This document shows, one piece after another, positions 5,509 to 6,642 of a stretch of DNA of 6,642 bases (position 1 is its first letter; the number at the start of each line of letters is the position of its first letter). Source of the DNA: Actinomycetota bacterium. Lineage in GTDB: Bacteria > Actinomycetota > Actinomycetes > Propionibacteriales > Propionibacteriaceae. The notes beneath the pieces were generated by a model that saw nothing but the letters and a program-made list of their open reading frames with translations, searched no databases and was not told where the DNA came from. Where the stretch lies: positions 1 through 6,642 of the forward strand of contig JACRAA010000121.1 in assembly GCA_016213595.1 (NCBI GenBank). Direction: 5' to 3'. A program made the translations under genes and the position numbers.

Positions 5509-5976
5509 GTGAGCCAGACGCAGGATCTGAAGAGCCAGGTCTCGACCCTCGTGGACGCCGTCAAGGCGCTCGCGCTGGGCTGGAAGGACAAGGCGATCGC
5601 CCAGGCCAAGCCGAAGGCGAAGAGCGCAGGCATCCTCGCGGGGTCGTTCGGCGCGGCAGGGATGCTCGCGGTCAAGTCCGTCTCGCTGCTCGTCCTCGCT
5701 GCCGCGGCGGGGTTCGGCGCCCTCTACTCGGCCGCCATGAACCCCTGGGCCGCCACCGCGCTCGGCCTCGTCACGGTCGCTGTGATCCTCCTTGTGCTGG
5801 CAGGGATCCTGGCGCTCGTAGGACGCGCGCAGCTGCCCGAGCTCACGAAGAAGGTCGACATCGGCGACGACGTCAAGCAGGGCGCCGAGACGGTCAAGGT
5901 GGGCATCGAGAAGGGCAGGGCGGAGGTGGAGGCCGAGCTCGAGGGCGTACACCCGGCCGAGCTCGACCTGCGCTGA
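5509..5976 (+). CDS. Small two-helix membrane protein, phage-holin-like family
   Basis: A 155-residue protein. A charged, helical N-terminus rich in Lys and Ala (1-40) is followed by two hydrophobic segments: about 41-76 (possibly one long helix with a Gly-rich start and a Lys at 56) and 81-104. A charged C-terminal helix covers 112-146 (KKVDIGDDVKQGAETVK). This arrangement matches the actinobacterial membrane proteins labelled phage holin family (Pfam Phage_holin_3_6 type), which are usually chromosomal and not linked to phage. No lysin or other phage gene is nearby, so a lysis role is unlikely. GTG at 5509 is supported by GAGGAG (5498-5503) 5 nt upstream. The family call is from overall resemblance; the function is unknown. 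Confidence 0.65.
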   Translation: MSQTQDLKSQVSTLVDAVKALALGWKDKAIAQAKPKAKSAGILAGSFGAAGMLAVKSVSLLVLAAAAGFGALYSAAMNPWAATALGLVTVAVILLVLAGILALVGRAQLPELTKKVDIGDDVKQGAETVKVGIEKGRAEVEAELEGVHPAELDLR

Positions 5977-5996
5977 GCCTCAGGCCCCAGGAGGGC

Positions 5997-6099
5997 AGCA
6001 CTCTCAGCAGAGGCGTAGCGCTCTCAGCAGAGGCATAGCACCGGCAGCAGAGGCGCAGCACCGTCAGCAAAGGCGCAGAGCCTCAGGAGAGGCGTACGA
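5997..6099. repeat. 20-bp tandem repeat in the convergent gap, about five units
   Basis: Units start at 6001, 6021, 6041, 6061 and 6081 with plus-strand consensus CYSTCAGCAGAGGCGYAGCA. The first two differ at only two positions, and the fifth is diverged with one base missing. The tract lies between the holin-like gene stop (5976) and the glucosidase stop (6083), and the last unit includes the glucosidase stop codon and its final four codons. A 10-bp direct repeat GAGCCTCAGG brackets it (5975-5984, 6078-6087). It could act in termination between convergent genes or be a slippage-prone spacer. Confidence 0.75.
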
Positions 6100-6642
6100 C
6101 CCGCGACTCCCAGGGCGCCAGGACGTCGACGTCGTCGACCTCGTGGGTCGCCAGCAGCACCTCGCACGCGCCGTGGTCGGGCAGGCCCATCGGCAGCCGT
6201 ACGGGGTCGCTGGTGACGTTCGCCAGCACCAGGAGCTGCTGGTCCCCCAGAGTGCGCGTGCAGATGAAGAGGCGCTCGTCGTCGGGGAACAGCATGTCGA
6301 ACTCACCGAGCCGTACGACCTCCTCGTCGTGGCGCAGCTGGATGAGCCGCCTGTAGTGGTGGAAGACCGAGTCCTGGTCGACGAGCTGGGCGGCTGCGTT
6401 GATCTCGGACGCGTTGGGGTTCACGGCGAGCCACGGTCCCGTCTCGGAGAAGCCCGCGTTCACGCCGGCGTCCCACTGCATGGGCGTCCGCGCGTTGTCG
6501 CGGGACCCCCTGGCCAGACCCGGCAGTACGGTCTCGGTCGTCATCCCCAGCTGTACCGCCTGGTGGAGGTACCCCAGCGTCTCGATGTCACGGAAGTCAC
6601 CCTCGGCCTCGAACGGGTAGTTCGTCATGCCGAGCTCTTCGC
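6083..6642 (-). CDS. GH13 alpha-glucosidase (oligo-1,6-glucosidase-like), C-terminal part
   Basis: This is the last 185 codons of a glycoside hydrolase family 13 enzyme, which hydrolyses terminal alpha-1,4 or alpha-1,6 glucosidic bonds of short maltose- or isomaltose-type sugars, usually in the cytoplasm. The visible part begins EELGMTN, equivalent to the GEELGMTN strand of MalL/oligo-1,6-glucosidases. It continues with DFRDIETLGYLHQAV, RGSRDNARTPMQWD, and DQDSVFHHYRRLIQLRH, all characteristic of that subgroup. The C-terminal beta-sandwich follows (LLVLANVTSDPVRLP). The catalytic Asp/Glu residues and the HD motif lie upstream, outside the window. The ATG at 6628 is internal, because the family sequence continues through it to the window edge. 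The last codons lie in the 20-bp repeat tract. Exact specificity cannot be read from this part. Confidence 0.9.
   Translation of the reverse strand, partial: EELGMTNYPFEAEGDFRDIETLGYLHQAVQLGMTTETVLPGLARGSRDNARTPMQWDAGVNAGFSETGPWLAVNPNASEINAAAQLVDQDSVFHHYRRLIQLRHDEEVVRLGEFDMLFPDDERLFICTRTLGDQQLLVLANVTSDPVRLPMGLPDHGACEVLLATHEVDDVDVLAPWESRVVRLS

Noticed and set aside
5095..5952. Minus-strand open frame of 285 codons across the methyltransferase end and the holin-like gene
   Set aside because: It spans two plus-strand genes and the hairpin between them, has no ribosome site or domain, and its composition fits an antisense shadow.
5509..5976. Prophage remnant because of the holin-like gene
   Set aside because: No endolysin, integrase, structural gene or attachment site is nearby. 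This family is common as an isolated chromosomal gene in actinobacteria.
5997..6099. CRISPR array
   Set aside because: The repeats are directly tandem with a 20-bp period, diverged and without unique spacers, and no cas gene is present.

Overview
The window is high-GC, densely coded DNA from an actinobacterium (Actinomycetota). The best evidence is the gene order: ssd (CpaE/TadZ-like), TadA ATPase, TadB, TadC, a DUF4244-type pilin and a TadE-like minor pilin, all on the minus strand. This is the layout of the actinobacterial tight-adherence (tad) pilus locus, the same order as the Mycobacterium tuberculosis run Rv3660c to Rv3655c. GTG starts, 1-4 nt stop/start overlaps and apparently leaderless starts also fit. 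The genus cannot be fixed from this sequence.

Layout: 1-203 (-) is the N-terminal part of a TadE-like minor pilin, running off the left edge. 206-424 (-) is a 72-residue DUF4244/Flp-like pilin. 425-541 is a control region. 542-1288 (-) is tadC, 1288-2232 (-) tadB, 2229-3374 (-) tadA and 3371-4423 (-) ssd, all overlapping by 1-4 nt. 4424-4581 is a divergent control region. 4582-5340 (+) is a class I SAM methyltransferase, followed by a GC-rich hairpin. 5509-5976 (+) is a small two-helix membrane protein of the phage-holin-like family. 5977-6082 is a convergent gap with 20-bp tandem repeats. 6083-6642 (-) is the C-terminal part of a GH13 alpha-glucosidase, running off the right edge.

How the genes work together: the ATPase (TadA) powers a two-protein inner-membrane platform (TadB/TadC). 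Ssd is the likely localisation factor, and the two class III prepilin-like proteins are the secreted substrates. The prepilin peptidase and any further pseudopilins are not in view. The methyltransferase, holin-like protein and glucosidase have no evident link to the pilus.

The strongest unexplained signal is regulatory. The regions upstream of ssd and upstream of the pilin carry the same three-part 57-bp element, with identical spacing between two exact blocks. Four TCCACAG-core sites occur in the window, all in these two control regions. Two separate tandem-repeat tracts are also present: an 18-bp repeat encoding an Arg/Gly/Asp-rich tail on TadB, and a 20-bp repeat between the convergent genes. 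I see no RNA gene, CRISPR array, transposon or prophage cluster, and no clear new defence or metabolic system.
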